DNA of 17,341 nucleotides. Origin: an uncultured Clostridia bacterium. Lineage in GTDB: Bacteria > Bacillota > Clostridia > Christensenellales > UBA3700. The notes under the pieces are model-generated. The model did no database searches. It saw only the letters and a program-made list of their open reading frames with translations, and had not been told where the DNA came from. The position numbers were made by a program, and so were the translations under genes. The number at the start of each line of letters is the position of its first letter. The stretch's first letter is position 1. Shown piece by piece: positions 6,323-13,617 of this stretch. The stretch covers positions 1-17,341 of the forward strand of contig CAMWPK010000012.1 in NCBI GenBank assembly GCA_947176115.1. Reading direction: 5' to 3'.

Positions 6323-8632
6323 TCAGTTGCGTTTCTCTGCGCTCACAGTAGTATAGTACAATGCGTAATCTTTCTTGCCACCGCTGTAGTACGCTTGGCT
6401 CAAGCCTCTGCGGTTTTTAGCAAACTTGCTCTCCCATTGCGTCATAGTATCTTTCAAGTCCTTGGCAATGAGCGGGAACATATCCGCGCGCTGGTAGTTC
6501 TCTCCCCAATCGTCGTTTAGGCAGATGAGCCAGTTCTTTCTGCTCTTGTCGGGGAAAGCGGGATTGTCGTTCTGCATTTGCTTGAAGTACTTCCACACGG
6601 TATAGGGTTGCGACTGAATGAAGTCGTAGCTCTCTGCCATTTCCTCGGTAACGACGTACGTCTCCGTCTTACCCAAGGAGTTGATTATCTTTACCTCGCT
6701 TCCAACTATCATATCCAGCGCTTCGCTCTTGGGTATGGCGTAAGACACCGACTTAATCTTCTCTCTCTTCATATAAAGTATGGGTCTGCTCTGTCCGTGG
6801 ATATACTCCGCCACCTCGCCGTGGTCGTCGGGGATATAAAGCGAATTCATAGATACGCCGTCTATATCTCTGTCGAATGGCATCATATTCTCATACGTTT
6901 GTCCGTCTACCAAGCCGTTGATCCCGCACAGTTCGACGAGCGTGGGGAAGAAGTCTACGTTGGTAGCTTGCGCCGTGACGGTTGTACCGCTATTCATATA
7001 CTCGTTGTTGCCGTAACGGATATAGCAAGGCACCTTTTGTCCGCCCTCGTACGCCGTGTACTTACCGCCTCGCAAGTCGTCCGTCGAGCCCTGCAAAGCC
7101 GGTCCGTTGTCCGACGTAAACATGATAACAGTGTCGTCTAGCACTCCGAGTTCTTGCATATTGTAGAAGAGTTCGCTAAGGTAGTAATCAAATTCCGTCA
7201 CGCAGTCGGCATAGATACCCGCTCCGCTCGAACCTTGACCTACGGACACCATTTTATCCGTCTTTTGCCACTTATGAGTAGCGTAGTCGTACTTGTACTC
7301 TTGACGTTGCGTTGGTCTGCCCGCGTATATCGGGGCGTGTGGCCACGGCGTAGCGTAGTACGCAAAGAAAGGAGTACCCTTGTCATAGGTATCAGCGCTT
7401 CTCGTAGCGCTACCGTTGACAACGGAAGTAATCCACTCGTTAATGGAATTATGGCAGTATTGCGTGAGCATAGTCTGGTCTATCTTGGTACCGCCGTTGA
7501 CTATTTCATATCTGCCGTCGCTCTCCTCTACGTAATAGAAAGGCGTCATATCGTTGACGTAATGAGAACCGTAGAAGTAATCAAAGCCTTGATTGGTGGG
7601 TAGATACTCGCCGTAATCGCCTAGGTGCCACTTGCCGAAAGCGCCTGTAGCGTAGCCTGCGCTTTGGAATACCTCAGCAAGCGTAATCTCGTCGCCCAGC
7701 ATACCGTCAACGTTACCACCCAACTCAAAGGAGTTGAACAACCTCGTAAAGCAAACTGGGAACGATGTAGTAACCGTCGGATATATTACGTTGTCGGCGT
7801 AGCCTCTATAGGGATATCTGCCGGTCAGCGTGGCAAATCTTGACGGCGAGCATACCGAGTAACTTGCGTAAAAGTTGTCGAATACTACTCCCTCTTGCCC
7901 CACGTAGTCCATTGCCGGCGTGGTAAATACGCTGTTGCCGTTGAGGGACGTATCGCCGTAACCCATATCGTCCATGAGTATGACAAGAACGTTGGGCGAG
8001 TCGGAGTTTACGCCATTTTTCTTGTAATAGTCGTTAAGCGCCTTGAGATACTCGTCCTGCCCGTCCGACATATCCACCGCAATTGGTTTAGCTCGTAAAT
8101 TGCACGTGAATATCAACGCTACCGAAGCCAGTATAAGCGATACCGACAAAACCGAAGCTATGGGGCGTACGCATTTCTTGTCGCAGAGCTTTTTGCATAT
8201 AACGAACAATACCAATACGAGGGCTACGCATGGAGATACGATAAGGATATTACCCACAAGCCTTGTGAAGAAGTTGCCCTCGCCTTGCCAGAGGTAATGG
8301 TCGAGGTTGACGAATCCGTCCTTGCCCGTGGAGTAAGCTCCCCAACCGCTGTCGGCACCCGCAACTATATAGAAGCTGGCGATAGCAAATATGGGTAAGG
8401 CGTAGGCTAGCAATAACCATTTGTTAAGTCTTGCCTTGAATACCACGTTGACGAAAATAATTATTGATACGATAAATAAAAATATCAAATTGATAAGCGT
8501 AATTAAATTGAGTCCTACTATCCACTGTACAAGTACGAGCGCAATAGCTATTACCACCAACGCTATGAAAAACTTGTTGTTTGACTTGTCAAATTGAAAC
8601 TTGCGACCTTGCGACTTATCTCTTGCCTTCAT
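6323..8632 (-). CDS. Membrane-anchored Cys-type sulfatase
   Basis: 769 residues. Five predicted TM helices (about 21-41, 43-65, 72-92, 125-146, 161-181) precede a type I sulfatase domain from about 213. Metal-site residues are visible in LMDDMGYGD (D221, D222) and TSDNG (D508, N509). The signature is C261-S-P-S-R265, within a stretch ending TLTGRYP; C261 is the residue converted to formylglycine. GKWHLG (333-338) and K524 in RGGKYT are also typical. Positive charges place the N-terminus inside and the catalytic domain outside, which suits hydrolysis of sulfate esters on external substrates such as host glycans; the substrate cannot be read from sequence. The maturase gene follows after 4 bases. 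GGGGGAG precedes the ATG closely. The five-TM plus external domain layout resembles LtaS, but LtaS uses Thr and this protein has the true sulfatase motif. Confidence 0.92.
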   Translation of the reverse strand: MKARDKSQGRKFQFDKSNNKFFIALVVIAIALVLVQWIVGLNLITLINLIFLFIVSIIIFVNVVFKARLNKWLLLAYALPIFAIASFYIVAGADSGWGAYSTGKDGFVNLDHYLWQGEGNFFTRLVGNILIVSPCVALVLVLFVICKKLCDKKCVRPIASVLSVSLILASVALIFTCNLRAKPIAVDMSDGQDEYLKALNDYYKKNGVNSDSPNVLVILMDDMGYGDTSLNGNSVFTTPAMDYVGQEGVVFDNFYASYSVCSPSRFATLTGRYPYRGYADNVIYPTVTTSFPVCFTRLFNSFELGGNVDGMLGDEITLAEVFQSAGYATGAFGKWHLGDYGEYLPTNQGFDYFYGSHYVNDMTPFYYVEESDGRYEIVNGGTKIDQTMLTQYCHNSINEWITSVVNGSATRSADTYDKGTPFFAYYATPWPHAPIYAGRPTQRQEYKYDYATHKWQKTDKMVSVGQGSSGAGIYADCVTEFDYYLSELFYNMQELGVLDDTVIMFTSDNGPALQGSTDDLRGGKYTAYEGGQKVPCYIRYGNNEYMNSGTTVTAQATNVDFFPTLVELCGINGLVDGQTYENMMPFDRDIDGVSMNSLYIPDDHGEVAEYIHGQSRPILYMKREKIKSVSYAIPKSEALDMIVGSEVKIINSLGKTETYVVTEEMAESYDFIQSQPYTVWKYFKQMQNDNPAFPDKSRKNWLICLNDDWGENYQRADMFPLIAKDLKDTMTQWESKFAKNRRGLSQAYYSGGKKDYALYYTTVSAEKRN

Positions 8633-8685
8633 ACTCCCCCGTCTTAAAAAGCGACAAAAAACTTACGCAATAAATCTGCCGTCGC

Positions 8686-8714
8686 AATCTAATTAAAATC
8701 TATTTGATTAGATT
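8686..8714. promoter_or_regulatory. Inverted repeat at the sulfatase transcription start
   Basis: AATCTAAT (8686-8693) and ATTAGATT (8707-8714) are exact 8-base complements with 13 bases between. One arm overlaps the -10 box and the other lies in the early transcript, so a bound protein would block initiation. The regulator is not encoded nearby. Confidence 0.4.
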
Positions 8715-8741
8715 ATAACATAGGTTTAGAGCCGTACGCAA
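8712..8741 (-). promoter_or_regulatory. Promoter of the sulfatase-maturase operon
   Basis: On the minus strand TTGCGT (8736-8741) and TATAAT (8712-8717) are 18 bases apart. The -10 is consensus and the -35 is partial, which suits a regulated promoter. The untranslated leader would be about 70 bases. Confidence 0.6.
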
Positions 8742-8784
8742 GGTCTTAGGGAAATTTATTTATTGACTTACAAATAATATGGTT

Positions 8785-9864
8785 TTATTTCTCTAAAACA
8801 ACTAAAAACATATTGGAAGTAATCCTTGTCGTTTTGTTTAGAACTCTGTAACCCAAACGCATATATAAACTCAAGAGATGTCTTTCCTGCAATATCGTTT
8901 CTACCACCCAACCTGTCGAACCGTGAATATTTTCTACTGCCTTTATTGCCGAACGCGCGTAACCTTTTAGCCTATACTCCGGCATAATGAATATTTGAGC
9001 AAGTCGTTTCTTCTCTTGGGACTTTGAGTCTACGACCCTTATTACGCCTACCGTCTGTTCTTCTGCCTTTATAAAATAATGATAAGTGCTGGGGTCTTCA
9101 AATCTTGACGTTACTCTGCTAAGCGATTCGTTAGCCGGCGAAGTTTCGTAGTCCCCATACTTTTTCAATAATTCAGCAAATGCTGTCTTTTGCATTTCCC
9201 ATATAACTTGAGCGTCGCTTGCGTTTGCCTCAACAAGTTGGACGGTAACATCTCTTTTGGCTAGCATAGAAGCCAATTTGTTGAGATTTTCGTCATCTAT
9301 CTCAATTGTTCTTGACGAAGACTTTTTCTCGGCAATAGAGTTGATAATACACAAAAGAATTATCACCGCAATTCCGCACCCAGACATTATAGCTCCTGCG
9401 ATATACTGCTTAAATATAAACAGTGGTAAAGCGATAACAATGATAATAAGAAATAAAATTAGTAATATTAGATTGAAGACTTTGAGTCGTTCCAAATGCT
9501 TGTTTGGAGTTTTATACGTATAAGGAACTCCCAAGTAATTATTGTCGCAATTGCTCTGTTCCCCTTTTAACCCGCACGATACGGGGTCTATAAAATTGTC
9601 TGCGTCTTTTCCCGTAGGCGAACTTTCTCTCTTTAAGTCCTGATATATTCTCTTTGCTGTGTTTACCGCATATTTAGTCTGAAATATCCTTGTGCATATT
9701 CCTATCACCACAACGTCGAATATTATCAAAGCTATTGCTACTTTGACAATTACGTTTTGTATATCTTCCGCCACAAAAATGCTTATTACGCACAATGCAA
9801 AGCCCACTATTCCGATTATAGTTCCTATTATTCCCAATAGTTTTCTCAACTTTTCTTTGCTCAT
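8785..9864 (-). CDS. Four-TM protein with C-terminal GNAT acetyltransferase domain
   Basis: 359 residues. Two TM hairpins are visible (about 9-31 with 37-57, and 129-151 with 154-176), separated by a polar stretch of about 70 residues. A GNAT domain occupies about 206-359: the strand LAQIFIMPEY is followed by R298-L-K-G-Y-A303, a variant of the acetyl-CoA pyrophosphate-binding RxxGxG/A loop, and then SLYMRLGYRV near the end, as in the family. All termini are predicted cytoplasmic. GNAT domains move an acetyl group from acetyl-CoA to an amine; the acceptor is unknown. The gene stands alone between two gaps. I see no reason to assign a pathway. Confidence 0.75.
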   Translation of the reverse strand: MSKEKLRKLLGIIGTIIGIVGFALCVISIFVAEDIQNVIVKVAIALIIFDVVVIGICTRIFQTKYAVNTAKRIYQDLKRESSPTGKDADNFIDPVSCGLKGEQSNCDNNYLGVPYTYKTPNKHLERLKVFNLILLILFLIIIVIALPLFIFKQYIAGAIMSGCGIAVIILLCIINSIAEKKSSSRTIEIDDENLNKLASMLAKRDVTVQLVEANASDAQVIWEMQKTAFAELLKKYGDYETSPANESLSRVTSRFEDPSTYHYFIKAEEQTVGVIRVVDSKSQEKKRLAQIFIMPEYRLKGYARSAIKAVENIHGSTGWVVETILQERHLLSLYMRLGYRVLNKTTRITSNMFLVVLEK

Positions 9865-9948
9865 ATTTACAAATTTTGTCCTCTACTATTTTGTTTCTAA
9901 TATAATAACATATTATTTTACAAATAGCAATAGAGTTGATTTACGCGC

Positions 9949-9970
9949 ATTAAGAAAAACCTGCGAATTG
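9949..9970 (-). terminator. Weak hairpin behind the nucleotidyltransferase gene
   Basis: On the minus strand CTGC-AATTC-GCAG is followed by GTTTTTCTT, just past the nucleotidyltransferase stop. The stem has only 4 bp, so this is a weak candidate for the end of the operon. Confidence 0.3.
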
Positions 9971-9977
9971 CAGTATT

Positions 9978-10637
9978 TTATTCTTTGTATCCATTTATAA
10001 CGGTGTTTGCCCAATTTAGCAATGACGTTGACATCTCCTCGAATTTTACGATTGCGCCGTTCTGCAGATTTCGCGCGGTTTCTAAAATAGCAGAAGGCGG
10101 AGTAATAGCTTTTTGTAATTCTATCTTAGATTTAATATATTTACCGGTTTCATAAAAATAAATCGCTTGTATGACAAAGACGGAAGATTTATATAGCGAA
10201 CGCAGAATATCTTGGCTTTTCTCGTGGACAAAGTTGTGAACGCAGGCGTGATACACATTACATGCCCCGACTCTTATCGCGCGTTTTACGGCTGACTTGT
10301 CTATCTTGTCAAGTAGCGAGTCAAGCGTTCCTTTTATCGGCGTTGTATCGTAATAGAATTGAAAGAGGTCAGAAGGCTCCCAATTCAAAAGCTCGTCTTT
10401 CCCCGAAATAAAACCGCAAATTAAATCTCTATTGGGTAAAGTATCAAGCATATCCCGATACATTTTTAGATCGTTTATACGCAACTCGTCAAGAATAACA
10501 ACCACGTCTATATCGCTTTTGTCAGTTGCCTCTCCTCTACCGTAACTTCCCTGCAAACCTATAAACCATACGCGATTAGCAAATGTCTGTTGGAGCTTTT
10601 TTGTAAAAGCATTCATCCAAGTATTAATATCAATCAT
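9978..10637 (-). CDS. Pol-beta superfamily nucleotidyltransferase
   Basis: 219 residues. The N-terminal domain has the signature G30-S31-Y-G-R-G, followed by S41-D42-I-D44, which binds the metal and nucleotide in this superfamily. The C-terminal part (about 115-215) is helical, with many aromatic and hydrophobic residues, like the bundles of aminoglycoside nucleotidyltransferases or HEPN-type domains. It probably transfers a nucleotide to a small molecule or protein; the target is unknown. No antitoxin-like partner is adjacent. It is the last gene after the Rrf2-tcdA-GyrI series, 30 bases behind its neighbour, with an AAAGGAAG ribosome site. Confidence 0.78.
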   Translation of the reverse strand: MIDINTWMNAFTKKLQQTFANRVWFIGLQGSYGRGEATDKSDIDVVVILDELRINDLKMYRDMLDTLPNRDLICGFISGKDELLNWEPSDLFQFYYDTTPIKGTLDSLLDKIDKSAVKRAIRVGACNVYHACVHNFVHEKSQDILRSLYKSSVFVIQAIYFYETGKYIKSKIELQKAITPPSAILETARNLQNGAIVKFEEMSTSLLNWANTVINGYKE

Positions 10638-10667
10638 TATTCTACTTCCTTTTAAGTATTTTGAGGT

Positions 10668-11312
10668 TTATAAATTCTTTTTTGCCTTTTTTATTGGATG
10701 TCTAATTACGGTTTTTAATTTGCTAATATCGCATTTGCGCGGGTCGCTTAAATATATCTCATGATGATAGCGCTTTTGGTTGATATCCAATTCATAGCCG
10801 TTTACTTGCATATATTCATGCATAAGAGCAACAGTTTTAGGTTCGTCATCGTAAGAGCCTATATGCATGCATTGGACGCAAACGCCCTCGTCATAGGTTA
10901 GAAATTCCACATTGGAAAAGTCCGTTTTTTTCTTATTAGTCGCTTCTTTAATTGCCCAATCAAAGTCAGCTTTAGTCACGAAATCCGGCAAACGGATAAG
11001 CGAAATAAAGTTGAATCCGTCTTTATTTGCATAGTCAACAGTATCAGAGTTTTCTTGCCACCAAAAGCCTTCAAGTGGCGGAACGACATACTCAAAATAT
11101 CCGTCTATCTTATGCGAGCCTTTATAGCTCATCTTTATGGTAAACGCTATTGCATACAAAAGCGCGATTGAATTTTTGTATGCGCCGTTCTCGTCGTTGG
11201 GATTACCTTTGCCTCTCACCGCTATATAGTTCATTTTTGGTACGCTCACGATAGACGGCGTGTTTTTGGGCATATAAAATTCTTTGTATTCTTTTTTGTA
11301 ATCAAATGCCAT
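10668..11312 (-). CDS. GyrI-like small-molecule-binding protein
   Basis: 214 residues covering a whole GyrI-like (SHP2-fold) protein of the single-domain kind, recognised from the early K-M-N-Y-I-A-V-R-G-K-G strand, the LYAIAFTIKM helix, and YFEYVVPPLEGFWW (72-85). It lacks a DNA-binding domain, so it is not an AraC or MerR activator. Some stand-alone members of this family (for example Listeria Lin2189-type proteins) bind or hydrolyse reactive small molecules; whether this one does is unknown. It lies 13 bases after tcdA, with an AGAGAGG ribosome site, and 30 bases before the nucleotidyltransferase gene, suggesting one transcript. Confidence 0.8.
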   Translation of the reverse strand: MAFDYKKEYKEFYMPKNTPSIVSVPKMNYIAVRGKGNPNDENGAYKNSIALLYAIAFTIKMSYKGSHKIDGYFEYVVPPLEGFWWQENSDTVDYANKDGFNFISLIRLPDFVTKADFDWAIKEATNKKKTDFSNVEFLTYDEGVCVQCMHIGSYDDEPKTVALMHEYMQVNGYELDINQKRYHHEIYLSDPRKCDISKLKTVIRHPIKKAKKNL

Positions 11313-11325
11313 AAATACCTCTCTT

Positions 11326-12057
11326 TTACTTACTTTTTCCTACGCCCGTCAAGTCTTTTATTACCTCGCCTGCGATAATTAGTCCTACGACTGATGGAAC
11401 GAATGCGTTACTGCCGGGGATATCTCGCTTAGCGCTATCTTGACTATCTATCTCTAAATTTTCAATGGGCTTTATTGGTTCTTCTTTGGAGTAGACGACT
11501 TTGAGGGAATTGATACCCCGCTTTTTGAGTTCTCTGCGCATGACTTTGGCGAGCGGACAGACTGAAGTCTTGTATATATCCGCTACCTCAAAAGCTGTCG
11601 GGTCGAGTTTGTTTCCCGCGCCCATAGAACTAATGACGGGAGTATTGCATTTCTTAGCGTTCTCAACAATGGTAAGTTTTCCGGTAACTGTATCTATCGC
11701 GTCCACAACGTAATCGTACAAAGTAAAGTCAAACTCGTCTTGAGTTTGTGGCATATAAAAAGTTTTATAAACGTTTACTTTGCAGTTGGGATTGATTTGA
11801 GCAATGCGCTCCGCCTCAACGTCAACTTTGTACCTACCAATTGTATTATGCGTCGCGATTATCTGACGGTTTATATTTGTCAAACAAACCTTGTCGTTGT
11901 CGATAATATCAATAGCTCCCACGCCTGATCGCGCAAGAGCCTCAACCGTATATCCGCCTACACCGCCAATTCCAAATACAGCTACGCGCGACTTTGAAAG
12001 TCGCTCCATTGCTTCTTTGCCAAACAGCAACTGAGTTCTTGAAAATTCCTTGAGCAT
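11326..12057 (-). CDS. tcdA: tRNA threonylcarbamoyladenosine dehydratase
   Basis: 243 residues, an E1/ThiF-fold enzyme. It uses ATP to cyclise t6A at position 37 of ANN-decoding tRNAs to ct6A. Visible are the nucleotide-binding loop GIGGVGG (29-35), IDNDKV (52-57), NINRQ (61-65), DAIDT (119-123), SMGAGNKLDP (144-153), and TSVCPLAKVMRRELKKRG (164-181) with C167, all typical of the TcdA/CsdL branch rather than MoeB or ThiF. The gene lies 30 bases after the Rrf2 regulator and shares its direction. In E. coli the enzyme works with the CsdA-CsdE cysteine desulfurase; no such partner is seen here, though the neighbours deal with cysteine. Confidence 0.9.
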   Translation of the reverse strand: MLKEFSRTQLLFGKEAMERLSKSRVAVFGIGGVGGYTVEALARSGVGAIDIIDNDKVCLTNINRQIIATHNTIGRYKVDVEAERIAQINPNCKVNVYKTFYMPQTQDEFDFTLYDYVVDAIDTVTGKLTIVENAKKCNTPVISSMGAGNKLDPTAFEVADIYKTSVCPLAKVMRRELKKRGINSLKVVYSKEEPIKPIENLEIDSQDSAKRDIPGSNAFVPSVVGLIIAGEVIKDLTGVGKSK

Positions 12058-12087
12058 TTTGAATCTATCCTTTATGTTTTGCTTTCA

Positions 12088-12543
12088 CTACAGCGATGCG
12101 TCTAAAAACGACTTGTCGATTTTCTTTTCCGGATCGATTTCGTCTTGCATAAGATCTTTAACTGTGATACCGTCAAAATATTCGTCTATCAGCGTTTTAA
12201 GATTTCTCCACATCTTAATAGTACGGCAATTGTCTACTCTTTCGCAGGCTTTAGCTCCGCACTCCAAGCAAGCGACCGGAGCGAGGTCGCCCTCGACAAG
12301 TCTTAAAATTTCGCCTACGGTATACTCTTCCGGTCTTCTCGTAAGCCTATAGCCTCCGCCTTTGCCGTGTATACCGTCTACGATATTGTTCTGCTTCAAT
12401 ACCGGCAAAATGTGTTCCAAATATTTATGCGACAGCCCTTGCCTTTGCGCAACGCTCTTCATGGGTATATAACCCCCGTTGTCGTTCTCGGCGAGGTCGA
12501 TGATTATTCTTAGCGCATATCTTCCCTTGGTAGAAATTGTCAT
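12088..12543 (-). CDS. Rrf2 family (IscR/CymR-like) transcriptional regulator
   Basis: 151 residues. The N-terminus (MTISTKGRYALRIIIDLAE) and the winged helix with LSHKYLEHILPVLKQ and GKGGGYRL are typical of Rrf2 proteins. Four Cys residues lie in the cluster region, C92, C95, C100 and C106, followed by an MW.NL segment at the place where IscR has its third ligand. The spacing C100-x5-C106 matches IscR, so an Fe-S cluster is likely. CymR, the cysteine regulator of Bacillus, has no such cluster, as far as I recall. Position directly behind the sulfhydrylase genes suggests control of sulfur amino acid synthesis by Fe-S or cysteine status. It has its own promoter and an AGGACGG ribosome site. 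Confidence 0.87.
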   Translation of the reverse strand: MTISTKGRYALRIIIDLAENDNGGYIPMKSVAQRQGLSHKYLEHILPVLKQNNIVDGIHGKGGGYRLTRRPEEYTVGEILRLVEGDLAPVACLECGAKACERVDNCRTIKMWRNLKTLIDEYFDGITVKDLMQDEIDPEKKIDKSFLDASL

Positions 12544-12564
12544 TATAATCCGTCCTATCGTGTT

Positions 12565-12593
12565 ATTATAAGAGTACTTTTTGTTTCTCTTAA
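12565..12593 (-). promoter_or_regulatory. Promoter of the Rrf2 regulator gene
   Basis: On the minus strand TTAAGA (12588-12593) and TATAAT (12565-12570) are 17 bases apart, upstream of the Rrf2 start at 12543. The -35 is weak, the -10 consensus. It separates the regulator series from the sulfhydrylase genes. Confidence 0.55.
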
Positions 12594-12667
12594 CTTTTTA
12601 TCCAATGTCGATTCTTAAATGATATGATTTAGATATATTCTTTTAGGAATGACAGCGGATATTACTA

Positions 12668-13600
12668 TTAATCCGAAAACAATGCCGTAGAAAGGTATCT
12701 GTCGCCCGTGTCTGGCAAAAGAACTACTATTGTCTTGCCTGCGTTCTCAGCGCGCTTGGCAAGTTGTATCGCAACGTGCGTTACCGCTCCTGAAGATATA
12801 CCTACCAGCACTCCCTCGCTCTTGCCTATCAACTTACCGGTAGCAAAAGCGTCTTCGTTGGATACGGGGAATATTTCGTCATATATCTTTGTATTAAGTA
12901 CTTCAGGTACGAAGCCTGCGCCTATGCCCTGTATCTTGTGAGCGCCCGCAACTCCTGTAGACAGTACTGCCGAAGTAGCCGGTTCGACTGCCACGACTTT
13001 AACGGCAGGTTTCTTAGACTTGAGATATTCTCCTACGCCGGTAACAGTTCCGCCTGTGCCTACGCCTGCGACAAATATATCAACTTCTCCGTCAGTGTCC
13101 TCAAATATCTCAGGACCGGTTGTTTCTCTATGCGCCTGTGGGTTTGCCGGATTGACAAACTGTCCTGCAATAAAACTGTTGGGCGTTTCTTTCGCCAGTT
13201 CTTCCGCCTTGGCGATTGCGCCTTTCATACCTTTAGCTCCATCGGTAAGCACGAGTTCTGCGCCGTACGCTTTCATGATTTGTCTGCGCTCTACAGACAT
13301 GGTTTCGGGCATAACGATAATTATTCTATATCCTCTTGACGCCGCTACCGACGCTAGACCTATACCCGTATTGCCTGACGTTGGCTCAATGATAACGGAA
13401 TTGGGTTTAAGTTTGCCCGACTTCTCCGCTTCGTCAATCATAGCCTTGGCGATTCTGTCCTTGACGGAACCTGCCGGATTGAAGTACTCAAGTTTTGCGA
13501 GTATTCTGGCCTTTAGATTGTATTGTTTTTCTATGTGCGTCAACTCCAAAAGCGGAGTTCTTCCTATAAGTTGGTCAGCTGAAGTATAAATCTTTGACAT
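12668..13600 (-). CDS. cysK: Cysteine synthase (O-acetylserine sulfhydrylase)
   Basis: 310 residues, the usual length. A PLP enzyme of fold type II that makes cysteine from O-acetylserine and sulfide in the cytosol. The PLP lysine is K47 in NPAGSVKDR, the substrate loop is PTSGNTG (73-79), and GTGGTVTG is the PLP phosphate loop. The C-terminus carries LLPDTGDRYLST, typical of CysK. It begins 17 bases after the O-acetylhomoserine sulfhydrylase stop, with a GAGGAGG ribosome site, so the two form an operon. No cysE is adjacent. Confidence 0.95.
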   Translation of the reverse strand: MSKIYTSADQLIGRTPLLELTHIEKQYNLKARILAKLEYFNPAGSVKDRIAKAMIDEAEKSGKLKPNSVIIEPTSGNTGIGLASVAASRGYRIIIVMPETMSVERRQIMKAYGAELVLTDGAKGMKGAIAKAEELAKETPNSFIAGQFVNPANPQAHRETTGPEIFEDTDGEVDIFVAGVGTGGTVTGVGEYLKSKKPAVKVVAVEPATSAVLSTGVAGAHKIQGIGAGFVPEVLNTKIYDEIFPVSNEDAFATGKLIGKSEGVLVGISSGAVTHVAIQLAKRAENAGKTIVVLLPDTGDRYLSTALFSD

Positions 13601-13617
13601 GATACGCTCCTCCTCAA

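Noticed and set aside
6578..8297. Several long open frames on the plus strand opposite the sulfatase gene
   Set aside because: They lie wholly opposite a gene with clear catalytic motifs, have no ribosome sites or recognisable sequence, and arise from the codon use of the opposite strand.
13020..13589. A 189-codon plus-strand open frame opposite cysK
   Set aside because: cysK is unmistakable on the minus strand, and the opposite frame has no family features.
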